64,000 nt of DNA from Metaphire vulgaris (GCA_018105865.1 JACLAT010000042.1:480001-544000), one strand, 5' to 3'; numbered from the stretch's first letter, positions 47,061-58,348 are shown. Notes: generated by a model from the sequence alone, not told the origin. Made by a program: numbers and translations.

Positions 47061-47571
47061 TTATTCAAATATTTATGAAACTTTTGAAATAAACAAAAAA
47101 CTACCTTGTGGGTTTATCAGTGGGTAGCACTTTAATGCCATGCAAACTTACTACTAGACTGTACTAGTGTTGTGATTTGTGTTTTTAGCTGTTGAGAAAC
47201 TTGAGATATTCAAGTTACTAATTTACTTTATAAATTCAGCACTCGGTAGCATCAGCAGATTCAGACTTCAGTACTGTACTACAACCTACAGTAATTTAAG
47301 CACTTGACTCAGTTCAAGTAGGCTGTCATTGTCATTATCAGAAACAGAGTGTATTTCAGATAAATCATCTTTCAGAAATTCTGTACACGAGAACAATGAT
47401 GAAGACTGACTTGTAAGAATGGAATCGACAGATTCATTGTCAGATGGCAATGAATGAGTTGCTTTGATGCTTCTGAAGACAGTGTGGCCATGCTGCATAA
47501 ACTTCTTGTTGATGGAATAACTGGTTCTGATGTGTGATCAGATTAAATGGCTTCTTCACTTTCACTTCCAG

Positions 47572-47731
<160 letters not shown>

Positions 47732-48130
47732 GCATTTCATCCATAGTCTGTCTTGCTGTTTCCCTCTGACTGATCTCTGGAATGACCTGGTCTTTTGCGG
47801 ATGGATTTGAAGTACCATCGATTGATAACCTTGAGTATAAGAAATGGTGCTGTATAACTTATAGAAGTGCATAATTATTATTACTTATGCTTTCTGCAGA
47901 GGGTATTGAACATTTAGAGCATTAAAGATTTGATTTTTCATTATTTGACGTAAGAAACAAAAACCCTAAAAACCTAACATTTTACTGTTTGACAAATATA
48001 AATTTGTTGAAATCACATTTTCCAGCCCTTGATAACATTGAAGATCATAACAGTGATGATAATTTTTCAGTTTCCGCATGTACGCTTACTGTGCGAGTCT
48101 GTGTCCAGTGTTTTTTAAAGTATGAACGTT
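47732..48130 (+). other. Zinc-finger unit DNA
   Basis: Text around 47890-48070 (TCTGCAGAGGGTA, TTTTCCAGCCCTTGATAA) is homologous to 33575-33730; no gene. Confidence 0.55.
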
Positions 48131-48332
48131 GTTGATCGCCATTTCGTAATAGGCTATCGCCATTTTGTAAAAGCGCCAATTGTGACGATTCTCTAAAATT
48201 GTGTGATTTTTAAAGTTTATCATTAACACTGAGTCAATTTCAGCTGACTTAGGCCGAAACAGGTTTTCTACATGAAATTATCATTGTGTGCGACTGCTTA
48301 TCGTGTGCTCTTTTTATTCGGTAGAGTGTAGG
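48131..48332 (+). promoter_or_regulatory. Putative promoter/first-exon module of zinc-finger unit 4
   Basis: GTTGATCGCCATTTCGTAAT and ATCGCCATTTTGTAAAAG, homologous to 26135-26309. The donor end is interrupted by the mobile element that starts at 48333. Confidence 0.4.
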
Positions 48333-48653
48333 CAGCTCCGTAACTAGAGTATTTGGCACCCGGGAAAGATATGCTGCATATGCATTTTTCGCTCCCAACA
48401 GTTTTTTAACTTTACAATTTTTCATGACCTTTTTGCTTGCTTATCAGACTTTTCACGAAGTTGGATGGATAAAGTAGAAGTAGTGTAGAAAAACGGTTGA
48501 TGACCTTTTTACCTTTTCTTGCTTGTCATACTGGCAATGCCTTCGAACTTCGAAGGGCATTTATCTTGTTACAACCATGGATTCTGGCGTCCCCCTAAGA
48601 CGGCGCCCGGGTCAGCTGCCCTCTTCCGCTGCCCCTCAACTAGCCACGGCTCT
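48333..48653. mobile_element. hAT element remnant interrupting the unit 4 module
   Basis: Ends CAGCTCCGTAACTAGAG and CTAGCCACGGCTCTG are inverted relatives. Flanks AGTGTAGG and GGTGTAGT are imperfect. It lies where the paralogous module has its splice donor. Confidence 0.65.
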
Positions 48654-48689
48654 GGGTGTAGTGTAGGAGCAGTGATTGATTGATTGATT

Positions 48690-48880
48690 GAAGATAATTT
48701 ATTTCAAACTCAAACTCAAAGTACATATACATATGCAGAACTAGTACAACGGCTAATTTACAATGTAACTAACACATAGTATGAGACTTCATTGATAACA
48801 TAGTAAATGAGTCCATCAGATCAATATGATTAAATACTAAATATATATGAATTAATAAAAACTGTGGAATTTCGATGCAG
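48690..48880 (-). mobile_element. LINE 3'-end fragment
   Basis: TTTATTTCAAACTCAAACTC opening text resembles inverted non-LTR 3' ends with short tandem tails. No ORF. Confidence 0.35.
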
Positions 48881-49361
48881 ACTTCTTTTCTTTAATTCAC
48901 TGATATCACCACCATTGAAATCACTCGGCCGAATAGTGGTGTGACGTGCCCGAAGAATACGTCGCCACACTGGGATGAGTGGACTTCCCACAGTGCTAAC
49001 ATGGTCCCAGGGTGACGCTGGGATACTCCATGTTGCAGTGTGACTCCACAGTTGGACACATCAGCTGGCTTCTCTTCCACTGTATGCCTAATTACTTATC
49101 TCATTTTGCTGCCCAAGAAATGGCAAACAGTGTCCCATGATGAGACGGCCATGTTAGGATACCCATCATAACCCATGACTTCTTAGAATTCTTTCATGGG
49201 CGTCCCGCAGAAATTTTTTGGCGCCAGGGTCTTGTGACAAAAGAAATGAAAAATTTTCCAGAGGGGTGAGTTAACAAGTAATTTTACTTTTTCATTGTGA
49301 GCCAGGGGTATGACTTTGCACCCCCTTATGAATTCTTTCTGATGTCTAATCTGACACTGAC

Positions 49362-50340
49362 TTGTCTGAACTTTCATTGCTTGCCTGTTTTGATGTCTCA
49401 AGTGCCTTCAATACGGTTGATCTTGATATATTGTTGAAACGTCTCAAACTCTCATTTGGGATTTCTGATCAAGCCCTTTTGTGGTTTACTTCCTATCTCT
49501 CTAACCGTTCTCAAATGATTGATAATTTGATATGGATCATTCCCGCTCAAACTGGTTTCATGTTCCTTTTGGTGTTCCCCAAGGCTAGGTGCTTGGTCCT
49601 CTGCTGTACATACTCTATACTGCTGACCTTTGCTCTATAATTAGCTTGTTTGGCTTCTCTGTGCACCTCTATGCTGATGACATTCAAATTTACTGACATT
49701 GCCCTCATTCTTCTCATACTGACCTCACTCAGTCAGTAGACAATGTAATTCCAACTCTTCGGGATTGGATGTTTTCCAATAGACTTTGACTGAACCCTGA
49801 CAAAACTCAACTTATCTGGCTTGGTACTAAACATCTACATTCAAAAATTGATTATTACTTACTGAACTCTCTCTTTCCTAATCTATCTTTCTCAAATTGT
49901 ATCAACGCTATCCACTGGCTTCCAATTTCTGACCGCATTAAATTCAAACAAGTAATTATTGTTTCTGCAGCACTTCGAGGTCAGGCACCGTCTTACATTA
50001 CTGAGCTTTTCAAGTCACCCTCTTCCACTGCTCATCGCCTGCTCAGCTCCACTGATCAAAAGAGTGTTTATGTCCCCAGATCACGCACTGCATTGGGCTT
50101 TTGCAGTGACTGGACCCTCCATCTGGAATGCCTTGAACCCATCCATTTGGGAATCACTTCTTACATCCTCACTCTGCTCAATGCGAAAGCTAAAGTCTCA
50201 CTACTTTACGCTGCGACTCCAATGCCAGGAACGCCTCTGGGTAGAAATAGAAAAGGCGCTATACAAATGCCACATTACATTACATTATGGTGCTGGACCA
50301 CTAGCGCTCACTGAACGCGTGGCTGTGGACAAAATTCCAT
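49362..50340 (+). mobile_element. L2/CR1-like LINE reverse-transcriptase fragment
   Basis: FDVSSAFNTVDLDILLKRLK and ALLWFTSYLSNRSQ match the reverse-transcriptase core around its first catalytic Asp. Further on are LHWLPISDRIKFKQ, APSYITELF and IWNALNPSIWES, then a GGCGCTATACAAATG 3' end with ATTAC repeats. Frame changes make it inactive. Confidence 0.85.
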
Positions 50341-50599
50341 GAAATCAAACAATTCTAACAAAATAAGTTTGTAGGCTGGTCTAAACTGATGTCCAATGAA
50401 GACCAGAGGCAGTCATCGCAGTGTTAATTTGGTCCAGGTGATCTATAAGACTACACAGGGCCGTTTTGAGGTGTTCATAGGCCTTCCTCAACTTAAACCT
50501 CCAAGTTACCAACTATGCGACCAAATGTGGATTAAACTTTAAAGTTAAACACTTTCGCATTATTTAATTTTTATGACATCATGTTTAATAATGATTTAG

Positions 50600-51165
50600 G
50601 AATGCACCCTCACCAGCTTTCTGTGTCAAAATTCAAATCTAGTTCAACTTCCTTCTGGACAGATCTCTGTCAACTGATGAAACATTTTTTAAAGCCAAGG
50701 CACTAATTATGATGTATCCATCAGATCTGAAAGAGGCATTTACTGGCGAGTTTCTTCTATTTTCACAATATTTGGTGAGATTAGAAGCGTGGCTGAAATG
50801 CTCAGGACACAAATAGAGAATAGAATGGTGACAAGTTTTCCAAATGTGAATATTGCTTTCCGAATCTACCTGTCAATTTTTGGAACAAGTTGGGAAGGTG
50901 AACGTTCATTTTCCAAGCTGAAACTTATAAAAACTTATCTTCGGTCAACGATGGGACAAACACGATTATCTTCCCTGGCACTACTTTCAATCGAAAAGGA
51001 CTTGATGTGGGAAATGACATTTGAGGACATCATAAGTGACTTTGCTAATGCAAAGACCGGAAAAGTTAGCATTTCGGAACACTGCTCAAGTGCTCATGTA
51101 TATTACACTGGTTGTGACTGCCATGTTAAACGTTATTGAATTTGTATCTGCAAGACTGCAATTTC
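50600..51165 (+). pseudogene. hAT (ZMYM-like) transposase C-terminal fragment
   Basis: A degenerate frame with YPSDLKEAFTGEF is followed by the open frame 50789-51139 carrying NIAFRIYLSIFGTSWEGERS, FSKLKLIKTYLRSTMGQTRL and SLALLSIEKDL. This is the hAT C-terminal dimerisation region as found in ZMYM1-type transposases. The catalytic core is absent and a frameshift lies at about 50790. It is a candidate relative of the enzyme that moved the CAGTG-ended MITEs in this window. Confidence 0.82.
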
Positions 51166-51248
51166 TGCCATATTTTTTACTCCTTTCATGTTTTCCACAC
51201 ACATCTGACTTTCGTAGGCCCCTGAAAAGTTTGTAGGCCCTGGACACA

Positions 51249-52067
51249 TTGTCCGTAGTAAACGCCATTGTCCTAGACAAATGTTATCAATTGGCGAAAC
51301 TGTGGCTTAACGACAACCGCATAGGCGAGATTCACGCCAATGCTTTCAGAAGCATGCTCTTAAAATTTCTCCATTTGTCGAACAATCTTCTATCAAACGA
51401 AACTATTCTAAGAGACTTTTTGCAGTTCAGTTTGCAATATCTTGAAATTCTACAACTCACGCAAAACAATCTAATCACGCTGTTGCCATATATGTTCAAG
51501 GCGTACACCTACCAGAGCAGCTTGTATGCCATCGATCTGACAGGCAACCAAATTGAAGTTATCGACAAGGATGCGTTCATATACCACAATAAAAAGCCAT
51601 ATGCATGCAAAATGTGTAGCAAAGCCTTTACCCAGGCACATTGTCTTAAAGCTCATGAAAGAATTCACTCTGGCGACAAACCGTACATTTGCAAACACTG
51701 TCACAAAGCATTTAGAGACGCAAGGTCTCTGAGATCTCATCTAATAATACATACCAAAAACAGACCATACTTATGCAAAGTTTGTAACAAAACTTTCAAA
51801 CGACTTAACTGTCTTAGAGTGCATGAATGGATTCATTCTGAAGAAAAACCACACGTGTGCAAAGTGTGTAAGAAAGGATTTGGCAAAGCACAAGCCCTGA
51901 GGATTCATGAGAAAATTCATTCTGAAGAGAAACCATTTATATGTTACATATGCAACAAATCATTCAAGCAGAGAAACCAAGTGATTTTGCATCATAAAAT
52001 TCACAATAAACAAAACCAGTCTCCTTGCAGAGTTTCTAAGAAAAAAAATTCTGAAAAGGATCACTAA
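51249..52067 (+). CDS. Chimeric ORF: leucine-rich repeats fused to five C2H2 fingers
   Basis: This 272-codon frame is uninterrupted. Residues about 14-112 are leucine-rich repeats (LAKLWLNDNRIGEIHANAF, LKFLHLSNNLLS, LEILQLTQNNLITLLP, LYAIDLTGNQIEVIDKDAF), the type found in Toll-like and other LRR receptors. From about 51590, at YHNKKPYACKMC, the sequence becomes zinc-finger DNA nearly identical to copy 5: five fingers, then PCRVSKKKNSEKDH and a stop. The stop comes from a 2-base loss relative to copy 2 (CACTCTAAATG to CACTAAATG), shared with copy 5. The usual acceptor and start are missing. The LRR part has no signal peptide, so the ORF is probably a rearrangement product; expression is unknown. 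A hAT transposase fragment lies immediately upstream. Confidence 0.6.
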   Translation: MSVVNAIVLDKCYQLAKLWLNDNRIGEIHANAFRSMLLKFLHLSNNLLSNETILRDFLQFSLQYLEILQLTQNNLITLLPYMFKAYTYQSSLYAIDLTGNQIEVIDKDAFIYHNKKPYACKMCSKAFTQAHCLKAHERIHSGDKPYICKHCHKAFRDARSLRSHLIIHTKNRPYLCKVCNKTFKRLNCLRVHEWIHSEEKPHVCKVCKKGFGKAQALRIHEKIHSEEKPFICYICNKSFKQRNQVILHHKIHNKQNQSPCRVSKKKNSEKDH

Positions 52068-52336
52068 ATGGTGTGAAAAAATGAATCTATCAGAAACTCG
52101 AACCCCATTTTTATGGTACATTGTTCTGGACACTTAGTCAATAACTGCCCATCCATCCTGTTCTAATTGAAGTTATCTTTATATTGGCAATAGATTTTTA
52201 GAAGAAACCCACTTCATGATACTCTTTTCTGCAAACTGTTCTGCAAATTGGTTTATTAAAAATGAAGTCCAGATTGACATTGGCAGTTGTATCCTGAATT
52301 GAAAGCTATAACAATTTTTAAAATGTGTTCTGTATT
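52068..52336 (+). other. 3' flank of the chimera
   Basis: Contains a shortened tail relic (TTTTATGGTACATTGTTCTGG at 52110) and the shared 3' UTR text of copy 1. Confidence 0.6.
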
Positions 52337-52714
52337 AGTATCATGAGAAAATTCATTGTGACAAGAAACCCTTTTTATGTTACGCATGTAACAAAGCTTT
52401 CAAGGGAAGATACCAGGTGATTTTACAAAAAAATTCACAGTAAGCAAAGGCATCAACAGTATCATTGCAGAATTTCAAAGAATGAAAACTTGGGAAATGA
52501 TCGCTCTAAATGTTATGAAACAAATGACAATATTGGAAATTCTGTCAGTACATTTGTTGTTAGTAGGCCTTTGAGTAAAAAGCCAGAAGAAATCGACTTT
52601 GATGTCCAACCATTTGGTTGTGAATTGTGTGATGAAATCTTTTAGGGAGAAGCCCATTTTATGGTACATTGTATTAACACTTAATCAGTAACTGTCCATC
52701 TATCTTGTTTTAAT
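52337..52714 (+). pseudogene. Zinc-finger tail relic
   Basis: It begins inside a finger (GAGAAAATTCATTGTGACAA), has the last finger text LCYACNKAFKGRYQVIL and then the conserved tail. A base loss in the AAAAAAATTCACAG region and a stop in the terminal finger (CTTTTAG for CTTTTCAG) inactivate it. It retains GCCTTTGAGTAAAAAGCC and the closing CATCTATCTTGTTTTAATTG. Confidence 0.85.
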
Positions 52715-52935
52715 TGATGTTATCTTTATATTCAAAAAAATTGTGACAAGTGTAGTTATTAGGTAGTGTTTTATGTGCATGTTAAAATTTGAACAATACT
52801 AAAAAATACAGTGTTATTCATAATTGCAATTAGTCAATTGATGTTAATTTCTGTTATATTTTGGGTGAAAAGTATATCAGTCATCTATCATGTTGAAATA
52901 CTTTGGAAGAATTCAGACTTTTCTTGAGTTGTATC

Positions 52936-53803
52936 CAGTGTTGTATAAAATACTTTTGAAAAGTATTTCAAATACAAAATACATTTTTAAGATGTATTTC
53001 AAATACTTTTTCTCAAATACTTTGGGGGAGAGCAAAATACAAAATACATTTTCAGAAATGTATTTTAAATACAAAATACTTTCACGGTCCCATGACAATC
53101 GACAGCAGTGTAAAGGGCTTAATACTGTAGTCTCAAATTCCAAGTGCTTTAATAAGTGTAATAAGGTAAGTGTAATAACATTGCAACAAAAACAGTGCCT
53201 GTCTTGTGTCTACACCCAACTGTCAACACTACAGTGAAGATAACAGCAGAAATTGCAGAATGAAACATTTCTGTTTCTATTATGACAGCTAGTACAGTCA
53301 GACTAAATACCTTGATTCAATTGGCAAAGACGATTAATTAGGCCTACTCAGTTAAAGTCAGTTGTCAGCTTCAACATAAAATTCACTGGTATACACTTTA
53401 GACATGTAGTCACAACTCTGTCCCCATCTTGGCTTTTTAGCAAAGCGTGTGCCATTTAGAATAACCAGCACTGCTGAAACTATGCTGACTTCTCCATGAG
53501 ATGCCATTTTGTGAATTCTATTAATTCAGTGAAAGCACACGATATATAATAATGAAGATTTATTTTAAAAATAAGGAAGTTGGTCCGGTTAAATTTAATT
53601 AACTAGTTGGCAGTTAATGTATTACTTGCTTACTTTTAACAAAGTACAGAAAAGTATTTTACTGTAAATTGTATTTCGAATACACAAAGTACTTCTGAAA
53701 TGTATTTCAAATACAATACTTTCTCAGTGACTGTAAATACAAAATACATCAAATGTATTTGAAATATGTATTTCAAATACTTTTCAAATACTATACAACA
53801 CTG
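52936..53803. mobile_element. 868-bp non-autonomous hAT element with perfect TSD and paralogous empty site
   Basis: Ends CAGTGTTGTATAAAATAC and CTATACAACACTG. GTTGTATC flanks both sides (52928-52935 and 53804-53811). The uninterrupted paralogous site GAGTTGTATTGTGTATGTAC lies at about 57690. Subterminal repeats of GTATTTCAAATAC fill both ends. Confidence 0.95.
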
Positions 53804-53959
53804 GTTGTATCGTGTATGTACATGGATATGCATTTTGATTTCTGATTTGTTTAGTAAAGTAGATTAGGTCTAATAATTCATGTTGTATGTTCATCTCTGC
53901 CGTGTTTGACCATTGGCCAAATAATCAAGTGTTAGCTGTTTTTTTCAGAGTTTGTTTGT

Positions 53960-54620
53960 GTTAGAGCTGTTCTTTTAATGATTTAGAATACCGGTAGTGC
54001 TTCCTTTTGGCAGATACAAGGAGATTAAGGTAGCGGTTTGTGGTGGAACAAAGGTTTTGAATGTCGAATGGAGAATATGTTCTATGGTAGGTTCTTTCAA
54101 TACCTATGCAAATTGATTTAAAGGCATGAACAAAAGAGCCATACCAGGATTTGCTGTTTTGAGATGAAAGAGGTTTTGTGATGATAGGAGCATGTTAAAT
54201 TATTGAGAAGATTGTATAGCACAGAATTGTATTTGTCAATCAGTGATGGCAGAGTGATGGGGATTAGTGATTAGGTCAGATGATTTAATGTTGTGACCGA
54301 ACAAAGCTACGTCAATTTTGTTGAGACGGCGGAATGAGTAGGTGCCAAGAGACAGGAGTTGGCGAGCAGATATTTTGAATAGTAAAAATGGAAAAATAAT
54401 CAGATGGAGAGAATTGACTATTTGCTGAAATTGGAGATAATGATGAAGAAGATGATGTGACAGGCAGGTCTGAAGTGTGATTTGGAAGAGATATGTGTTT
54501 TGTGAAGTTTGTATGTGTGAGCAGTTGTGTGAATTGGATAGAGTTAGGATTGTCACACCTATCAACATGTATGTTAAAATCACCTGTAATTAAGAATTTG
54601 TGTGGAATATGTTTAACCAA
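53960..54620 (-). mobile_element. LINE fragment with endonuclease motif
   Basis: The minus frame 54620-54312 reads KFLITGDFNIHVDRCDN, the GDFN-type motif of the apurinic endonuclease domain. Downstream sense text to 53990 holds the linker YLNLLVSAKRKHY. An inverted relative of the last 130 bp is at 55185-55310. Confidence 0.75.
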
Positions 54621-54684
54621 CCGAACTCTAAATTAGTTGTATAGAATTAATTCGGAACCAAGCAAATTGGCCTATTATTACAAG

Positions 54685-54860
54685 CGGGGTGCGATTTGTG
54701 ACCTGGAGCAGTGGGAGGGAATATGTCGAGCTTGGGGGGATGTAGTTGTTGGGGAATTGTAGTAGTGGAGGGATGTAGTGGTGGGGGGATGTAGCAGTAG
54801 GGGGGGGGGGTGCAGTTGGGCAGTGGGGGATCCCCCTTTCCCCCTACAAATCGTGCCCTG
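54685..54860. mobile_element. hAT MITE with perfect 8-bp TSD
   Basis: 176 bp with ends CGGGGTGCGATTTGTG and CAAATCGTGCCCTG. ATTACAAG flanks both sides (54677-54684 and 54861-54868). Confidence 0.9.
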
Positions 54861-55184
54861 ATTACAAGTACAAGAAATTTGAATTTGAATGTTTGATGCT
54901 AAGTTCTTTTCTAGATTCAAATATTTTTTTCTTATTTTGATTGAATTCATATTTATTTAGTCAGAGGTATTCTGAATAGGCACTCGTTTCCTTCCATGCA
55001 CATTAGTAAGAACTAAATAAAATGAAAAAGAGGAGAGAAGAATGGAGGGAGCTCATCCATGATACCATTAAGAGTTGGTGGAACAAGATGATGCAGCATT
55101 TTCAGCAAAAGCCTTTGTCTATCTTTAGCGAATAGATCTCATGGGCCAACTATGGCGCCATTACGTATATTACATTTAACCTAC

Positions 55185-55411
55185 CATAGAACATATTCTT
55201 CATTCGACATTCAAAACCTTTGTTCCACCACAAACCGCTACCATAATCTCCTTGTATCTGCCAAAAAGAAGCACTATTCTAAATCATTAAAAAAACAGCA
55301 CTAATTACGTACATTATTGCATATGTTTAATTTATCTTATAATGTTCATTGTTAAGCGCTTTTGACTTTAGTCTTCACTATGCTTACTGTGCTCTATAAA
55401 TTGTCTTAATC

Positions 55412-55450
<39 letters not shown>

Positions 55451-55455
55451 TTTAC
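55185..55455 (+). mobile_element. LINE fragment with TAA tail
   Basis: The plus text encodes RTYSSFDIQNLCSTTNRYHN and LLVSAKKKHY. It then jumps to a 3' end (GCGCTTTTGAC, TCTATAAATTGTC) with a TAA tail, as expected of an internally deleted copy. Confidence 0.65.
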
Positions 55456-56266
55456 GGGCCAATTTTGGTCAATAGCCAATGTTTGCAGATTACTTCTCTA
55501 GCAAGAACTGTACTGAAACCTAAATGCTTGAAATTATTTCGAACCAAACAGAATTCTTCTACATATTAATCTTCTACATATTAATTAATTACTTTTTTAT
55601 GTCTATACTAGTTAAGAATAAAGTTCTATATGTTTATCTTTTCTAACTTTAAATTGAATTTTGAACTGACTGTATTATTTTAAAAAAATTATTGTATGTA
55701 ATATGTATGATGTTGAATTAATAAATGAATATATGAGAATGTCCTTAAAAATTTTGAAAATGTGATCTAAGTTTCCTTTCCAATTAAAAATGTTTTTCTT
55801 TCTCAATTGAATTTTCTGAAGATGTGTGGTCATTTATGACACCAATGTTTCTAGCAAATTATATGTCAGCTGGTTATGAATTCCATAGTACTAGACCTTT
55901 ATACAACGAATATGGGAGCAATTATTGAGGATCATTATCATGGCACTAGTCTATCAGTTCTGGGCGGTACTAGAAAAAGTAAAACTCACTCCAATGACTC
56001 CATTACCTGCTTATGGTGCCTCAGAATGTCCATATTTTATTTGCAAGTAGAAATTTTTGATGTGAGAGTCTGCAATAAGAATGGGGTGTGGTGGTTGTAA
56101 TATATTTTCGTAATGAATGAAGTACCTGCTGTGATGAATTAGGAAAGAGTTGGTGTCCTTTTAATGTTTTGTCTGTTTTCTAATTGAGGGCACAAATAAT
56201 TATAATGGTTTTCCATGAGACATTTGAGTGCTGAAGATCAATAAGAGGTTGCTGTTGTACTTTCAG
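55456..56266 (+). other. Unit DNA upstream of zinc-finger copy 5
   Basis: AATTTTGGTCAATAGCC, GAGGATCATTATCATGGC and GAATGGGGTGTGGTGG match the stretches before copies 1-3. It ends at the conserved acceptor GTACTTTCAG (56266). Confidence 0.65.
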
Positions 56267-56320
56267 AAATAGTTCTTTATCAACGCAGTGCATTTTTGGC
56301 TTGTTTGAAGAAAAATATTT

Positions 56321-57205
56321 ATGGACAACTCCAATCATTCTGGTAAAAAACTCAATGTGAACATGGTACATCAGTGCAAGACATGCAGCAAGACGTTCAA
56401 CAGAAATGAAAATCTCCAGAAGCATGAAAGAATTCATGCTGGAGAAAAGCCATACAGCTGTAAACTATGCAACAAGGCATTTACTCAAAGAAGCACCCTA
56501 ATAACCCATGAAAGAATTCATACAGGTGAGAAGCCGTTCAGCTGCAAGGTATGCAGAAGGGAATTTTCTCATAAAGTTAGCCTAATACACCATGAGAGAA
56601 TTCATACAGGAGAGAAGCCATTCAGCTGCAATGTATGCCATAAGGCATTTCATGTGGGAAGTAGTCTAAAGATACATGAAAGAATTCATACAGGGGAAAA
56701 GCCATGCATATGCAAGATATGCCATAAGGCATTTCGTGTAGAAGGTAATCTAAAGACACATGAACGAATTCATACAGGGGAAAAGCCATATGCATGCAAA
56801 ATGTGTGGCAAAGCCTTTACCCAGGCACATTGTCGTAAAGCTCATGAAAGAATTCACACTGGCGACAAACCGTACATTTGCAAACACTGTGACAAAGCAT
56901 TTAGAGACACAAGGTCTCTGAAATCTCATCTAACAATACATACCAAAAACAGGCCATACTTATGCAAAGTTTGTAAAAAAACTTTCAAACAACTTAACTA
57001 TCTTAAACGTCATGAATGGATTCATTCTGAAGAAAAACCACACGTTTGCAAAGTGTGTAAGAAAGGATTTGGCAAAGCACAAACCCTGAGGATTCATGAG
57101 AAAATTCATTCTGAAGAGAATTTTACATGTTACATATGCAACAAATCATTCAAGCAGAGAAACCAAGTGATTTTACATAAAAAAATTCACAATGAACAAA
57201 AGTAG
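56321..57205 (+). CDS. Zinc-finger copy 5, truncated (294 aa)
   Basis: It starts MDNSNHSGKK at 56321 just after the conserved acceptor, like copy 3. Ten tandem fingers follow, all with zinc ligands. The linker before finger 10 is one residue short (HSEENFTC). The frame ends because CAG, present in copy 1 (KQKQFPC), has become TAG at 57203-57205, removing the conserved tail. Tail DNA continues to about 57456 and carries the same 2-base loss as the chimera at 51249, plus an N for I change (GENFS region). The ten-finger protein could still be made and bind DNA, or this may be a young pseudogene. It is the closest relative of the chimera's zinc-finger part. Confidence 0.75.
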   Translation: MDNSNHSGKKLNVNMVHQCKTCSKTFNRNENLQKHERIHAGEKPYSCKLCNKAFTQRSTLITHERIHTGEKPFSCKVCRREFSHKVSLIHHERIHTGEKPFSCNVCHKAFHVGSSLKIHERIHTGEKPCICKICHKAFRVEGNLKTHERIHTGEKPYACKMCGKAFTQAHCRKAHERIHTGDKPYICKHCDKAFRDTRSLKSHLTIHTKNRPYLCKVCKKTFKQLNYLKRHEWIHSEEKPHVCKVCKKGFGKAQTLRIHEKIHSEENFTCYICNKSFKQRNQVILHKKIHNEQK

Positions 57206-57456
57206 TTTCCTTGCAGAGTTTCTAAGAAAAAATATTCTGAAAAGGATCACTAAATGTTGTGAAAAAATGAATCTATCAGAAACTCTGTCAGTACATTTGT
57301 TGTTGGTAGGTCTTTGAGTAAAAAGCCAGAAGAAATCAAAGTTGATGTCCAACCATTTGGTTGTGAATTGTGTGATGAAAACTTTTCAGGAGAAACCCAT
57401 TTTATGGTGCATTGTCTTGGACACTTAGTCAGTAACTGTCCATCTATCTTGTTTTA
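57206..57456 (+). pseudogene. Untranslated remnant of the conserved tail of copy 5
   Basis: CCTTGCAGAGTTTCTAAG through GGTTGTGAATTGTGTGATG and the closing CATCTATCTTGTTTTAA are recognisable, out of frame after the early stop. Confidence 0.85.
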
Positions 57457-58330
57457 ATTGATGTTATCTTTATATTCACAAAAATTGTGACAAGTGTAGT
57501 TATTAGGTAGCGGTATGTGTTTTATGTGCACGTTAAAATTTGAACAATAATGCTAAAATGCAGTGTTATTCATAATTGCAATTATTCAATTGAAGTGAAT
57601 TTCTGTTATATTGTTTGGGTGAAAAGTATATCAGTTATCTATCATTTTGAAATACTTTGGAAGAATTCAGAGAATTTCAGACTATTCTTGAGTTGTATTG
57701 TGTATGTACATGGATATGCATTTTGATTACTGATTTGTTTAGTAAAGTAGATTATATCAATAATCTAATATAGATTATAATATAATAATTCATGTTATAT
57801 GTTCATCTAATAGTTCTATTCATCTCTCCAGTCTTTGACCTTTGGCCAAATAATCAATTGTTAGCTGTTTTTTTTTCATATAGTCCTATTGTCATCCATG
57901 CTTGGATGACATCTTGTTCTTTATTATTCATGTTTTGTTCCCTTTCATGTCTTTTCTTATGCCTATGACGTTTAAGTATTATTCTCCAATTGTCTCCATC
58001 ATTTACCGGTAATTCTGAATTGTATTCATTCTCTTATTTTCTTGTTTTTCAGTCGTAATTCTTTGCAGCCTTCAGTATACATTCTCATGTTCTCCTTTGT
58101 TAAATTATAATTGATGTATTTTAACAGTCTTAATTATTTTCTTAATTATTTTATAAATGATGTTTTAAAATATACTTAATTGAAATCTTTATTGTGTTTA
58201 ATTTTGGTTTTTCAAATAAAGATTTTTATTGTGTTTAATTTTGGTTTTTCAAATAAAGATAAATGATGTTTTAAAATATACTTAATTGAAATCTCTATTG
58301 TGTTTAATTTTGGTTTTTCAAATAAAGATA
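57457..58330 (+). other. 3' flank of copy 5 with three repeated AATAAA signals
   Basis: 58150-58328 repeats TTTAATTTTGGTTTTTCAAA and TAAAGAT three times, each giving AATAAA. These are plausible poly(A) signals about 1 kb after the stop. The equivalent flank of copy 3 has one diverged unit without AATAAA. Confidence 0.5.
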
Positions 58331-58344
58331 AGCTTTGCTATTTC

Positions 58345-58348
58345 ATGC

